This document shows positions 1 to 9,211 of a stretch of 46,030 bases of DNA, piece by piece. The DNA is from Acinetobacter baumannii. GTDB lineage: Bacteria; Pseudomonadota; Gammaproteobacteria; Pseudomonadales; Moraxellaceae. The notes under the pieces are model-generated. The model searched no databases and had not been told where the DNA came from. It saw nothing but the letters and a program-made list of their open reading frames with translations. The position numbers and the translations under genes were made by a program. Position 1 is the first letter of the stretch. Each line of letters opens with the position of its first letter. The stretch lies in NCBI RefSeq assembly GCF_016508585.1, contig NZ_JADVOP010000031.1:1-46030 (forward strand), given 5' to 3'.

Positions 1-72
1 ATTATATTTAAATTTTATATATTAAGGTAAAATCATATTTCATTTGAATGTAACATTTTGACTTAAGCTGAC

Positions 73-1215
73 ATGTTCCAATTTATTAATCAACAGACTG
101 AACTTGAATCTGTGTTGAATTTAATGCAACACACATCAATCTATGGTCTAGACACTGAATTTATCAAGGTTGATACATTTTGGCCTAAACTCGGTGTATT
201 TCAAATCAATGTCAATGGTCAAGTGTTTTTACTCGATGGTACCACGCTAAATTTAGATCAGTTTTGGCATCGACTATTTCAAGCACAGCAAAATATTTTT
301 CATGCCTGTGGTGAAGATATTGATTTAATCTATCATTATGCGGATAAAAAAAATCTTGAAAATGTGTTCGATACCCAAGTAGCGTTGTCATTTCTAGGGC
401 ATGGCTTACAGGTCAGTTATCAAAATGCTTTGAAACTGATTTTAGATATTGATATTGATAAAGATCAGACGCGTTCAGATTGGTTGGCCCGCCCTTTAAC
501 AAGTGAGCAGATGAATTATGCTGCAAACGATGTTCTCTACATTATGAGTCTGGCTGAAAAAGTTAAAGCTCAGTTAAAACAGAAGAACTTATACCAACAA
601 GTATTGGAAGATTGCCAAAATCTGACCTTAGAAATTGCTTCAGAAACGCCAAAAGAAAAGTTATACAGTGATATTGGCAACTATCGCCACTCGCGAAAAC
701 AATTGATGCAATTACAACAGTTGTGTGTATGGCGTGAAGAAATGGTCAAGGCGCTGAATCAACCCCGTAGTTTCATTCTTAAAAATGCAACAATGATTGA
801 TTTGGTTGAAGTCAATCCTAAGAATAATTTTCAATTATCCAATGTAAAGGGCATTCGTCCGAATATCGTTCGTGAACATGGTAAAACTATTTTAGACCTA
901 TTGAAATTCTTACCTGAGATGGATGAATGGCCATTACGAATTGCACGACCAATCAAACATTCCTCGCAAGGCATCACGGTTGAAGTTGATGAGTTAATTT
1001 CACAAATTTCATTGGATATGCAAGTCCCTAAAGAAGTACTCATGCGTAAAAAGTGGTTGAATGCTTTGTATCATCATGTGGTGTTTCAAGGCAAAGAACA
1101 AGATTTACCGCGCTATTTACTAGGCTGGCGCTACGAGCATTTGACGCAACCGCTGATTCAGTTACTACATGCAGATATTCATTATTTAAGTATGCAAATG
1201 AAAGTGAATGAATGA
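73..1215 (+). CDS. rnd: Ribonuclease D
   Basis: A 3'-5' exoribonuclease that trims the 3' ends of tRNA precursors and other structured RNAs in the cytoplasm. At 380 aa the length is normal. The N-terminal half is a DEDDy exonuclease domain: the first acidic pair is in GLDTEF (about residues 25-30) and the closing Tyr/Asp motif is YAANDVLYI near residue 150. An HRDC-type helical domain follows from about residue 210 (RQLMQLQQLCVWREE onwards). The start is the first ATG in frame; only a weak purine stretch lies before it. The gene is transcribed alone, with about 200 bp before ycgL. Confidence 0.93.
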   Translation: MFQFINQQTELESVLNLMQHTSIYGLDTEFIKVDTFWPKLGVFQINVNGQVFLLDGTTLNLDQFWHRLFQAQQNIFHACGEDIDLIYHYADKKNLENVFDTQVALSFLGHGLQVSYQNALKLILDIDIDKDQTRSDWLARPLTSEQMNYAANDVLYIMSLAEKVKAQLKQKNLYQQVLEDCQNLTLEIASETPKEKLYSDIGNYRHSRKQLMQLQQLCVWREEMVKALNQPRSFILKNATMIDLVEVNPKNNFQLSNVKGIRPNIVREHGKTILDLLKFLPEMDEWPLRIARPIKHSSQGITVEVDELISQISLDMQVPKEVLMRKKWLNALYHHVVFQGKEQDLPRYLLGWRYEHLTQPLIQLLHADIHYLSMQMKVNE

Positions 1216-1418
1216 CTTGAAGTGTTGTTTAAAGATCAGTTTGCATGGTTTTTTAACAACATCTGTTAAAGTGGCGTCACGATATGCGATGCTTTATTTT
1301 TGCTCAAAGATTTCAAAAATGGTCATAAATAACGACTGATACGTTAAATTTCGATAATGTATCTCTCGTTTTTTTCATGTATGCTGTCACATAAGTTTTA
1401 TAGAAGCTGTTGTTTAAA

Positions 1419-1724
1419 ATGCATTGTGATATTTATAAATCGAGCAAAAAAGACGAAATGTATCTTTATGTGGCTCGTCCTAATCATCCAGACCATGACC
1501 AAAGCGCAGATCCTCTAGATGTTTTATCTGAACCTGTACGTATTGCTTTTGGTCGTGCAACACATGTCATGCACCTTGAACTTAACGAATCAAGAAAATT
1601 AGCCCGAGTCAATGTTCTGCATGTGATTGATTCGTTGACTACAAAAGGCTTCTTTATTCAAATGCCGCCAGAAGGTTTAATTAATCCTAATGCGGTTGAA
1701 CCAGAGGGATTACGCGGTGCTTGA
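1419..1724 (+). CDS. ycgL: YcgL domain protein
   Basis: A small conserved gammaproteobacterial protein of about 101 aa, whose family often sits next to rnd, as here. The core [20 protein letters not shown] matches the usual YcgL opening (Ile-Tyr-Arg/Lys-Ser-Ser-Lys), and the PPEGLINPN segment near the C-terminus matches the family's PPP..LL block. I chose the ATG that gives the family N-terminus; a TTG three codons upstream (1410) has a closer GAAG ribosome-binding site and is possible. The biochemical function is not established. The end overlaps the next gene by a few bases, suggesting translational coupling. Confidence 0.85.
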   Translation: MHCDIYKSSKKDEMYLYVARPNHPDHDQSADPLDVLSEPVRIAFGRATHVMHLELNESRKLARVNVLHVIDSLTTKGFFIQMPPEGLINPNAVEPEGLRGA

Positions 1725-2130
1725 TCAGTTATCAGGAATATGGACAAGTTTTTTAGATCTATTGGATTCGATCCCAGAAGATAATATTGCGATTTCTGTC
1801 TATATTCTTGGGACGCTCTTGATTTTATGGTGTTGGTATTCAATTTCAAAACGACTGCCATCACCGCTTGGTGGGATTACATGGATTATCGTATTTGCAG
1901 TTCTTGCAACACCCACCATTTCTGAAGGACCAAACTCAGCAATTGCGCCTGCAATATTTGGATTGCTATTTGGTATTTTAACAAAAGATTCTGCTTTGAT
2001 CTGGTCCAACATTGCCTTAATTGCATTCGTGATGGGCCTGGGATTGATCATCGGATTTTTTTGGTCGAAATACAAAACCAATAAAAATACGCAAGCCAAT
2101 GCTGTAGCTAAAAATATTTCACCACTTTAA
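1717..2130 (+). CDS. Hypothetical four-helix membrane protein
   Basis: A small integral membrane protein of about 137 aa with four predicted hydrophobic helices: around [15 protein letters not shown], then [26 protein letters not shown] and [15 protein letters not shown], ending in a basic tail. I recognise no family. The start is uncertain: an in-frame ATG at 1690 would overlap ycgL by 35 bp, whereas the GTG at 1717 has a GAGGG ribosome-binding site at a suitable distance and overlaps ycgL by 8 bp. The overlap suggests co-translation with ycgL. Confidence 0.7.
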   Translation: MLDQLSGIWTSFLDLLDSIPEDNIAISVYILGTLLILWCWYSISKRLPSPLGGITWIIVFAVLATPTISEGPNSAIAPAIFGLLFGILTKDSALIWSNIALIAFVMGLGLIIGFFWSKYKTNKNTQANAVAKNISPL

Positions 2131-2150
2131 ATAAAAAATAAAGGTAATGT

Positions 2151-3002
2151 ATGTCTGTTGATGCTCAACAATTCACTGGTACTGCACAGTATATCGCAAC
2201 TGATAGTTTAAAATTAGCTGTAAAGGCTGCCCGTGCACTTCAAAAACCCCTTCTGGTTAAAGGTGAACCTGGAACAGGTAAGACTTTACTGGCAGAACAG
2301 GTTGCTGAAAGCTTAGGGCTTAAGCTGATTACATGGCACATTAAATCGACAACAAAAGCTCAACAAGGTTTGTATGAGTATGATGCTGTATCACGTTTGC
2401 GTGACAGTCAGTTGGGTGATGATCGTGTCTATGACATCAAAAACTATATTAAGCCCGGAAAGTTATGGGACGCATTTACCAGTGAATCACGTTGTGTATT
2501 GTTGATTGATGAAATTGACAAGGCAGACATCGAGTTTCCAAATGACTTGTTGCATGAACTGGACAAAATGTCTTTTTTTGTTTATGAAACAGGGGAAACC
2601 GTTACAGCTACTCAGCGTCCTATCGTGATTATCACTTCAAATAATGAAAAAGAACTGCCGGATGCGTTTTTGCGTCGTTGTTTCTTTCATTATATTGAGT
2701 TTCCGGATGAAGCCACCATGCGTGAAATCATTGCGGTACATTTTCCAAATATTTCTGGAACTTTGGTTTCAGAAGCGCTGCAAGTGTTTTTTAAATTGCG
2801 TCAGGTCCCTGGCTTAAAAAAACCACCATCAACCTCGGAATTGATTGATTGGTTGAGCTTGCTTATGGCAGATGATATGCCAGAAGATGTGTTGCGTAAT
2901 CATGATAAAGCTAAGGCAATTCCACCGTTATATGGCGCATTGATCAAGAATGAGCAGGATGTCCAGTTGCTTGAACGCCTAGCCTTTATGTCGCGACGTT
3001 AA
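2151..3002 (+). CDS. MoxR-family AAA ATPase
   Basis: A cytoplasmic AAA+ ATPase of the MoxR group, which generally acts as a chaperone or maturation factor with a partner VWA protein. Walker A is GEPGTGKTLLAE (about residues 38-49), Walker B is VLLIDEIDKAD (about 120-130), and the sensor-1 stretch is IVIITSNNEKELPDAFLRRC with its arginine finger. At 283 aa it is typical. An AAGG ribosome-binding site lies before the ATG. It ends 15 bp before the VWA gene, the usual MoxR plus CoxE-like pairing; the client of this pair is unknown. Confidence 0.92.
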   Translation: MSVDAQQFTGTAQYIATDSLKLAVKAARALQKPLLVKGEPGTGKTLLAEQVAESLGLKLITWHIKSTTKAQQGLYEYDAVSRLRDSQLGDDRVYDIKNYIKPGKLWDAFTSESRCVLLIDEIDKADIEFPNDLLHELDKMSFFVYETGETVTATQRPIVIITSNNEKELPDAFLRRCFFHYIEFPDEATMREIIAVHFPNISGTLVSEALQVFFKLRQVPGLKKPPSTSELIDWLSLLMADDMPEDVLRNHDKAKAIPPLYGALIKNEQDVQLLERLAFMSRR

Positions 3003-3017
3003 CGAGGAGATCGCCAT

Positions 3018-4205
3018 ATGTTTGTGCGATTGTTTTATACCCTCAGAAAATATGGTGTACCCGTATCTACCCGTGAATTGATTGATCTCAACCAAGCGGT
3101 GAGTGAGGGCTTGGTATTTGCGGATCAAGATGATTTCTATCAATTGGTGAAAACTGTCATGGTCAAAGATGAACGATTCTTTGATAAATATGACCGCGCC
3201 ATGAAAGATTATTTTGAAGGTATTCATACCTTTGATATGGATGATTTACTCAATAAAGTTCAAAAGCTACCCAAGGACTGGTTTGATTTAGAACTACTTG
3301 AAAAACATCTTACTCCTGAGCAACGTGCTGAATTAATGAAAGCCGGTTCGCTTGAAGAATTGATGAAAATGTTGGAAGAACGTTTACGTGAACAACATAA
3401 AAAGCATCAAGGTGGGAATCGCATGATTGGCACAGGAGGTACTTCTCCATTTGGTGCTTATGGCGACCATCCGGAAGGGGTACGAATTGGTGGACCAAGC
3501 CGCAAAAATTCGGCAGTAAAAGTATGGGAACAGCGTAAATATCAAAATTTGGATGATGAGCAAATTTTGGGTACACGGCAAATGCAAATGGCTTTGCGTC
3601 GGTTGCGTAAGTTTGCACGTCAAGGCGCTGCTGAAGAATTAGATATCAATAGCACCATCTATGAAACTGCGAAGCAGGGTATTTTAGATGTACAAATGGT
3701 GCCTGAACGGCGTAATCGGATTAAAGTTCTGATGCTCTTTGATGTGGGCGGTTCGATGGACGCTCATATTGCCCAGTGTGAAAAACTCTTCAGTGCTGCA
3801 AAAACAGAATTTAAAACTTTAGAATATTTTTATTTTCATAATTGTTTATATGATTATGTTTGGAAAGACAATCATCGCCGTTCTTCTACACGAATGAATA
3901 CCTGGGATTTGTTTAATACTTATGGTAAAGACTATCGTGTTATTGTCGTCGGTGATGCCAGTATGGCACCCTATGAATTAAAATCAGTGGGTGGTTCTGT
4001 TGAGTATATGAATGATGAAGCAGGTGATGTATGGTTGCGCCGCTTACGTCAGCATTTTGAAAAAACAGCGTGGCTTAATCCAGAGGAACAAAACTACTGG
4101 CATTACACGCAAACCATTGCGTTGATTAAGCAGATATTTGAGGACCATATGTTTCCAATGACTTTAAAAGGCATTGAAGATATGACTAAATATTTGTCAC
4201 GCTAA
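3018..4205 (+). CDS. VWA domain protein, CoxE-like
   Basis: A 395-aa protein with a C-terminal von Willebrand factor A domain, expected to act with the upstream MoxR ATPase in assembling or maturing a client complex. The N-terminal 150 residues are helical and acidic, followed by a Gly-rich linker (GGTSPFGAYGDHPEG) and a basic stretch. The metal-site motif is FDVGGSMDAH near residue 240: the canonical DxSxS has become D-V-G-G-S, so the second position is Gly. I recall this variant as usual in the CoxE-like group. There is no signal peptide. A GAGGAG ribosome-binding site precedes the ATG. Confidence 0.88.
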   Translation: MFVRLFYTLRKYGVPVSTRELIDLNQAVSEGLVFADQDDFYQLVKTVMVKDERFFDKYDRAMKDYFEGIHTFDMDDLLNKVQKLPKDWFDLELLEKHLTPEQRAELMKAGSLEELMKMLEERLREQHKKHQGGNRMIGTGGTSPFGAYGDHPEGVRIGGPSRKNSAVKVWEQRKYQNLDDEQILGTRQMQMALRRLRKFARQGAAEELDINSTIYETAKQGILDVQMVPERRNRIKVLMLFDVGGSMDAHIAQCEKLFSAAKTEFKTLEYFYFHNCLYDYVWKDNHRRSSTRMNTWDLFNTYGKDYRVIVVGDASMAPYELKSVGGSVEYMNDEAGDVWLRRLRQHFEKTAWLNPEEQNYWHYTQTIALIKQIFEDHMFPMTLKGIEDMTKYLSR

Positions 4206-4281
4206 ACGTTGAGTCGAAAATATTGCAGAATTGTCAATAGACCGATTAATTCAACGGCTTATATTTTAATGAGGGATAGAT

Positions 4282-5490
4282 ATGGATCATCAAATTAATG
4301 GTATTGCACTGCCGAATGAACAAGGATTCTTTGGAGAGTATGGTGGTCAATTTATTCCACCACATTTAAAAGCAGCAATGGACGAAATTAATATTGCCTA
4401 TGAAGAAATTCGTCAAACTGCTGAATTTCAGAACGAGTTGGCAGATTTATTTGCCAATTATGTTGGTCGCCCAAGCCCTTTATTTTATGCAAAACGTCTT
4501 TCTGAGCAATTGGGGGGCGCACAAATTTATTTAAAGCGTGAAGATTTGAATCACACTGGTGCACATAAAATTAACCATTGTTTAGGTGAGGCTTTGCTTG
4601 CCAAGTATATGGGCAAAACCAAAGTAATTGCAGAAACCGGTGCGGGTCAGCATGGTGTGGCTTTAGCGACCGCTTGTGCATTGGTGGGAATTCCATGTGA
4701 AATTCATATGGGACAAGTCGATATTGAAAAAGAGCACCCAAATGTCGTTAAAATGAAAATTTTAGGCGCTAAATTGGTTTCAGTAACACAAGGCACTGCA
4801 ACATTGAAGGATGCGGTAGATAGCGCATTTGATGAGTACTTAAAAGATCCTAAAAACTTTATTTATGCCATCGGTTCTGTTGTTGGTCCACACCCATTTC
4901 CAAAAATGGTACGTGATTTTCAGTCAATAATCGGCAATGAGATTAAAGTTCAGGCACAAGATCGTTTTGGTGCCCAACCTGATTATGTGGTTGCCTGTGT
5001 TGGTGGCGGTTCAAACGCAATTGGCGCATTTACAGCATTTTTAAATGATGCAGATGTTCAGTTGGTTGGGGTAGAGCCGGCGGGACATGGTTTGGATACT
5101 CAACAGCATTCAGCAACATTGACATTAGGTAAACCGAGTCAAATTCATGGTATGGCTTGTTATGTACTTGAAGATGAGCGGGGTGAGCCTTTGCCTGTCC
5201 ATTCGATTGCTTCTGGTTTGGATTATCCCGGTGTTGGACCACAACATAGCTTTTTGAAAGATTTGGGACGTGTGGAATATTCAACGGCCACTGATCAGGA
5301 ATGTTTAGATGCTTTTATGATGTTGTCTCGTGTAGAAGGCATTGTGCCTGCATTGGAAAGTTCACATGCTGTGGCTTGGGCAATTCGTGAAGCACCGAAA
5401 TTATCCAAGGAAGCTAAAATTGTAGTCAATCTTTCTGGACGTGGTGATAAAGATGCAGACTACGTTGCAGGAAAGCTAAATCTTAATTGA
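4282..5490 (+). CDS. trpB: Tryptophan synthase beta chain, stand-alone copy
   Basis: A PLP-dependent beta subunit that condenses indole with L-serine to tryptophan. At 402 aa it matches TrpB1. The PLP lysine lies in TGAHKINH (about residue 95), the catalytic Glu in [11 protein letters not shown], the phosphate loop is [10 protein letters not shown], and the cofactor-ring Ser is in NLSGRGDKD. The stretch after the PLP lysine reads [14 protein letters not shown], whereas common TrpB reads N-N-x-x-G-Q-A. There is no trpA, trpF or accD beside it, so it is either separated from its partner or a second, TrpA-independent copy. A GAGGGA ribosome-binding site precedes it and a terminator follows at once, so it is monocistronic. 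Confidence 0.9.
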   Translation: MDHQINGIALPNEQGFFGEYGGQFIPPHLKAAMDEINIAYEEIRQTAEFQNELADLFANYVGRPSPLFYAKRLSEQLGGAQIYLKREDLNHTGAHKINHCLGEALLAKYMGKTKVIAETGAGQHGVALATACALVGIPCEIHMGQVDIEKEHPNVVKMKILGAKLVSVTQGTATLKDAVDSAFDEYLKDPKNFIYAIGSVVGPHPFPKMVRDFQSIIGNEIKVQAQDRFGAQPDYVVACVGGGSNAIGAFTAFLNDADVQLVGVEPAGHGLDTQQHSATLTLGKPSQIHGMACYVLEDERGEPLPVHSIASGLDYPGVGPQHSFLKDLGRVEYSTATDQECLDAFMMLSRVEGIVPALESSHAVAWAIREAPKLSKEAKIVVNLSGRGDKDADYVAGKLNLN

Positions 5491-5510
5491 TTTAAAACCA
5501 AACACTCTAA

Positions 5511-5530
5511 AACCTGGCTTTGGCCGGGTT
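5511..5530 (+). terminator. Rho-independent terminator of trpB
   Basis: Stem AACCTGGC / GCCGGGTT with loop TTTG (one G-U pair), followed by a run of six T's, 20 bp after the trpB stop. Confidence 0.85.
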
Positions 5531-5701
5531 TTTTATTTATCTGTTATCATAATGAAATTATTGGAATTAATGAGAGGAAAGGGGGGAAGCAATAAAATCA
5601 GTTTAAATTGTTTGATATTTAAATGATATCAGATGTTCTATTTTTAATAAAAATCATTGAAGCATTGCCGCTTAATTTTATAACATTGTTGAGTCATTAC
5701 A

Positions 5702-7135
5702 TTGGAAATCAGAAACCGTAAATATATAAATTATAATTTATGGCAGCAGGAGCATATTGCTCAAGTCATGCCTATTTCAAATTTAACAGAAAAAATATCC
5801 TTAAAAAATTGTTTAGGCAGAAAGCTTGCAGTAGATATTTTTGCGAATTCAGCATATCCGGCTGTAGCATTATCAGCAATTTCTGGGAAATTTTTGAATA
5901 TCCAAGATGATATTATTACTGTAGAGCAGTATAAAGAAATCGAAACCATACATTTCCTCCAGGATTTAATGAACGGTAAAAATCCATTTATAATTAAAGA
6001 GGCAAAACCATACCTGTCCGGTATAGCGCCATATATGAAAATAGGCGGTATAGCAAATACGGTGATATCTTTAGAACAATATTTACCCTGGTTTAGAGCG
6101 GCTTATCTTAGTCCTGAAAAAGGAGATGTGCTGGCTGATATAAAAAAAGGAACCGGCATTGTCAATATTGGGGCTGACTATCTAGAGAAGGATTTGATTT
6201 TAAAAAAAGATGATATTATTACCAATGCCAAAAAAGCCTTATTAAGACAGGCGGGTGTAAGTGAAATAGAGGTTTATAAAAAGTTAAGATTTGCAGTGCT
6301 TTGCGTAGATTATGATCTTGAAAATTTGAATAAAAATTTTGAAATGGAATATATTCAGGATTGCATGCAGAGCTGGGGTTTTGATTTTGAAGTGATTAAA
6401 ATAAAACCATTCAAAAATGTCCCGCCAAATACAGAAACTACTGATGACAGCATTGCGACTGGTTTTGAAACTTATTTAAACAATATTCATCAGCTTACCC
6501 AAAACTATGATTATATTGTTGCATGCGGTTTAGCAGATGATCTTTTTTTCAAACAATTGGGTTTGTTTAGATCTTTAAATGAATTAACAAGACTATATTC
6601 TCAAGGTGAGTATAATCAAAAAATCCAAACGACTGGCAATCATTTCAGATTATTTTCAGGCGCTTTACGAAGCGATGTGTGCCGAGAAGATGTGAGGTTC
6701 TGTAATGAACAAGGGCGTTTGATTGTCCAAAGAACGATGACTTATGAAGATAAAGCCTTGATGGGTTATATCTCAGGTTACATCCTTGATATCATTGTAA
6801 ATATGCATTTATTGGTAAAGCCCACTATATTACAGCGGATGTATCGAAAACCTGTTCTCCCTGAATGGAAAATAGGGATTTTAAGCCATGATTATAGTCT
6901 TGTTATTGACCAAGAGTACAAATACACATTTTTATGGGCTTATGTATCACCTACGACTTATGATGAAAGACATAGAATTGTGACCAAAGAAATTCCAGAA
7001 ATTAAAATAATCACTGTCGAAAATGAACGTCCTGATATGTTGAATTTCTTTAAAGAATGTAATTGTTTTATTCCAGTACCAAATGAAGAGCAGCAATTAA
7101 GCGCAGGTGATTATTTTTATTATCTAGAAATTTAG
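5702..7135 (+). CDS. Degenerate MoeA-like protein
   Basis: A 477-aa protein whose domain order matches MoeA, the enzyme that inserts molybdate into molybdopterin. Residues 10-50 carry the N-terminal helix and CLGRKLAVDI (MoeA: ALGRVLAEDV). Residues 135-175 carry DIKKGTGIVNIGADYLEKDL and LILKKDDIITNA, the MoeA 'G.D...GDVLL..G..L' region. A MogA-like domain begins at LRFAVLCVDYDL, and a C-terminal beta domain ends LSAGDYFYYLEI. Missing are the DNSAMDGYA segment (here AVALSAISGKF), the S-T-G-D-E motif (here CVDYD) and the SGGVSxG loop (here ACGLADD). Mo insertion is therefore unlikely. The start is a TTG, because the first ATG (5768) would cut off the N-terminal helix. Arginine is mostly encoded by AGA, unlike its neighbours, which suggests transfer. 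No other moa/moe gene is near. Confidence 0.75.
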   Translation: MEIRNRKYINYNLWQQEHIAQVMPISNLTEKISLKNCLGRKLAVDIFANSAYPAVALSAISGKFLNIQDDIITVEQYKEIETIHFLQDLMNGKNPFIIKEAKPYLSGIAPYMKIGGIANTVISLEQYLPWFRAAYLSPEKGDVLADIKKGTGIVNIGADYLEKDLILKKDDIITNAKKALLRQAGVSEIEVYKKLRFAVLCVDYDLENLNKNFEMEYIQDCMQSWGFDFEVIKIKPFKNVPPNTETTDDSIATGFETYLNNIHQLTQNYDYIVACGLADDLFFKQLGLFRSLNELTRLYSQGEYNQKIQTTGNHFRLFSGALRSDVCREDVRFCNEQGRLIVQRTMTYEDKALMGYISGYILDIIVNMHLLVKPTILQRMYRKPVLPEWKIGILSHDYSLVIDQEYKYTFLWAYVSPTTYDERHRIVTKEIPEIKIITVENERPDMLNFFKECNCFIPVPNEEQQLSAGDYFYYLEI

Positions 7136-7176
7136 AAAATGATTGAAGTATTCACCCTAAGGTAAAATTGTTAATC

Positions 7177-7207
7177 ATATAGCCCTCTATGAGTAGCAGG
7201 GCTATAT
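7177..7207 (+). terminator. Terminator after the MoeA-like gene
   Basis: Perfect 10-bp stem ATATAGCCCT / AGGGCTATAT with an 11-nt loop, then CTTTTT. It lies between the converging MoeA-like and CBS genes; the T-run serves the plus strand. Confidence 0.7.
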
Positions 7208-7215
7208 CTTTTTAC

Positions 7216-7647
7216 TTAGCCAGAAATATATTGTTGTAACTGTTCAATCAATTTTCTTTGATCTTCCATTGTGGCCTTAACAAGATCTCCAATAGATACA
7301 AAACCAACTAATTTTTCTGCTTCAATAACCGGTAAGTGACGTAAATGACCATCAGTCATTAAACCTAAACATTGTTCGACTGTATGACTGCGTGTGACTG
7401 AAATAACTTTGGAAGTCATGATTTCAGCAACGGTTGTATGATCTGAGGTACGCTGCATCAGTGCGATTTTACGGGTGTAGTCGCGCTCAGAAAGGATGCC
7501 GACAACTTTTGTATCTTCTGTGACCACGACAGCCCCAATACCTTTATTTGCCATAAGCGTAATGGCTTCTAATACGGTGGCAGAGGGTGAAATCGTGTAA
7601 ATTTCATGACCAATTTTATCTTGAATGACCTGTGCTACTGTCGTCAT
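7216..7647 (-). CDS. CBS-domain protein
   Basis: A 143-aa cytoplasmic protein made of two CBS domains (about residues 8-60 and 72-130), a module that usually binds adenosine nucleotides. Typical motifs are AITLMANKGIGAVVV and ILSERDYTRKIAL in the first, and CLGLMTDGHLRHLPVIE with LVGFVSIGDLVK in the second. There is no fused catalytic domain, so it probably acts as an energy or ligand sensor for an unknown partner. I chose the ATG at 7647, which has AAGGAAG about 6 nt upstream; an upstream in-frame start at 7686 would add 13 residues unlike the family. Confidence 0.9.
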   Translation of the reverse strand: MTTVAQVIQDKIGHEIYTISPSATVLEAITLMANKGIGAVVVTEDTKVVGILSERDYTRKIALMQRTSDHTTVAEIMTSKVISVTRSHTVEQCLGLMTDGHLRHLPVIEAEKLVGFVSIGDLVKATMEDQRKLIEQLQQYISG

Positions 7648-7794
7648 AATTATTCTTCCTTTTCTTTGGTGCTGATCAATCTGCACATCTTTAAATTAAC
7701 TGTATTTTTTAACTTTGCAAATACTCTACAGTCACAAAATATAAAGTTTATTTTTTACAACATTTTGAAAACATAAAAATATCGTAATGGTCCC

Positions 7795-8172
7795 CTAAGC
7801 GGTTTGAAATTGCGCGGTATTGTGAAAAAAGAAATGATCCATTTGAGAGGTTGAAAGTTTGAACTTCCGAGATGAAGAGTTAAATAATGCAGGCATGATA
7901 TTCAAACGGGTAAGCGTGGGTAGTAAAGATTCTCGGAAGTCTTTTGGTGTTATTTTACGCGGTGTGTAGTGAGGCCAATGAATCTTGGCGTATTGGTGTG
8001 CTTGAACGGCATTCAGCCAGAATGGGAAATAGACTTCTTCTGAAGCTGATTTCATTGCCCAGCCATCATGATAAAGTCCCCAAAGCACGCCACAATACAT
8101 CAGTGATTTTAGAATAGAAATTTTAATAAACAATTCGTTCGATATAGGTTGGAGGTGAGTATACTTCTTCAT
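7795..8172 (-). CDS. DUF2750 family protein
   Basis: A 125-aa protein with the pattern of the DUF2750 family: a Trp-Gly-Leu segment (GVLWGLYHDGWAM), a following Phe-Trp block (YFPFWLNAVQAHQYAKIHWPHY), then P-R-K-I and F-R-E-S-L-L. It is cytoplasmic with no signal peptide. The function is unknown. It is transcribed alone on the minus strand between the CBS gene and the Sel1-like gene. Confidence 0.75.
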   Translation of the reverse strand: MKKYTHLQPISNELFIKISILKSLMYCGVLWGLYHDGWAMKSASEEVYFPFWLNAVQAHQYAKIHWPHYTPRKITPKDFRESLLPTLTRLNIMPALFNSSSRKFKLSTSQMDHFFFHNTAQFQTA

Positions 8173-8326
8173 AGTCGATAGTCTGTTTATGTACCAGGGT
8201 TATTGTAATAGAAATACATTCAAGAACTGTGAGTGCTTTATGCTGAATCGTAAGCATTTATTAAAACAATAAAAAATGTATCAAATGCGTAATTATTTAT
8301 TAATAGAATAAAAACAGGACATTAAA

Positions 8327-8348
8327 AAACGCCACCTAGGTGACGTTT
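8327..8348 (-). terminator. Terminator of the Sel1-like gene (minus strand)
   Basis: Imperfect hairpin (stem AAACGTCACC / GGTGGCGTTT read on the minus strand, one mismatch), followed by TTTTTT on the minus strand, directly after the stop at 8351. Confidence 0.75.
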
Positions 8349-8350
8349 GC

Positions 8351-8584
8351 TTATGCTTGCATCGTGGCCATCTTTTGCCAGTACTGCGCTTTTAAAGAAT
8401 CACGTTCTACGCGGAAACCTTGGTAGTAAAGTTCTGCAAGAAACATTGCTGCTTTACCATGTCCAGCTTTTGCTGCATCTTCTAGTGCTTTTACTGCTTC
8501 TACAAAGTTCATTTCACATTGAATTGTATTTACAGCATCTGCATAAACATGTTCTAAGTCTTGATGAGAGATTTGGTGAATCAT
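8351..8584 (-). CDS. Small Sel1-like repeat protein
   Basis: A 77-aa protein containing about one and a half Sel1-like helical repeats: AVKALEDAAKAGHGKAAMFLAELYYQG is a classic A-x-x-x-L-x-x-A-A-x-x-G-x-x-x-A repeat. It is cytoplasmic and probably a protein-interaction module. The start at 8584 is preceded by AAGGAG at the correct spacing; an upstream in-frame ATG at 8620 is disfavoured because the ribosome-binding site would then lie inside the gene. A strong sigma-70-like promoter lies upstream (8671-8699). Confidence 0.8.
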   Translation of the reverse strand: MIHQISHQDLEHVYADAVNTIQCEMNFVEAVKALEDAAKAGHGKAAMFLAELYYQGFRVERDSLKAQYWQKMATMQA

Positions 8585-8670
8585 AGATAACTCCTTATTG
8601 TAATTATGATCTTTTAACATAGCTCCCCATCGGAGCTTATACTTAACTAATCTAACTTAACTTTATTAAA

Positions 8671-8699
8671 CTAATATTACAGTTTGCGTAACTTGTCAA
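8671..8699 (-). promoter_or_regulatory. Sigma-70-type promoter of the Sel1-like gene
   Basis: On the minus strand, -35 TTGACA (8699-8694), an exact 17-bp spacer, and -10 TATTAG (8676-8671). The -35 overlaps the left arm of a 7-bp inverted repeat, GTCAAGT (8695-8701) / ACTTGAC (8716-8722), which could be a regulator site. Confidence 0.65.
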
Positions 8700-8807
8700 G
8701 TATTTTGAAATCTACACTTGACGAAAATAAGATTACATGATTAAACATTAAACAGAAATAATATTTATTAAAATCAATATGAGAATTAAGACAAAGGGAG
8801 AGCAAAA

Positions 8808-9167
8808 ATGACAAACACGATAGATGGCTTTACTTTTGATGTACCCGCTGCTGAGTCTCAGATTGTTGAATTAGCTCAGTATCATCGTCGGCAGTTGGAT
8901 GAAGCAATTTATCATCAAGAAATTCATCTTGGTGATTATTGTTTGGCTCAACGCAAACGTGTCTACGATTATACCAGAAATTTAGACCCAGTGCAAAAAA
9001 AGAACTTTTACCATGTTTATGATGGGGAATTAAGGCGTCTTGCTGATGATGACGATTTGCATCCTGCGCATGCTGAAGGTGGAGTAAGTATTTTTGCTGT
9101 ATGCATAGCTTTAGCAATTATTGCAATCATTCTATATTTTGCATTTTTACGTGCAACCATTGCTTGA
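8808..9167 (+). CDS. Hypothetical C-tail-anchored membrane protein
   Basis: A 119-aa protein with a soluble, charged N-terminal part of about 90 residues, rich in His and Tyr, and a single C-terminal transmembrane helix (IFAVCIALAIIAIILYFAFL), so it is probably tail-anchored in the inner membrane with the N-terminus in the cytoplasm. I recognise no family. A clear GGGAG ribosome-binding site precedes the ATG and a terminator follows at 9212. Confidence 0.7.
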   Translation: MTNTIDGFTFDVPAAESQIVELAQYHRRQLDEAIYHQEIHLGDYCLAQRKRVYDYTRNLDPVQKKNFYHVYDGELRRLADDDDLHPAHAEGGVSIFAVCIALAIIAIILYFAFLRATIA

Positions 9168-9211
9168 TGGATGTAGCTTGGCATCATTCAAACTTTATCG
9201 GATTTAATCTG

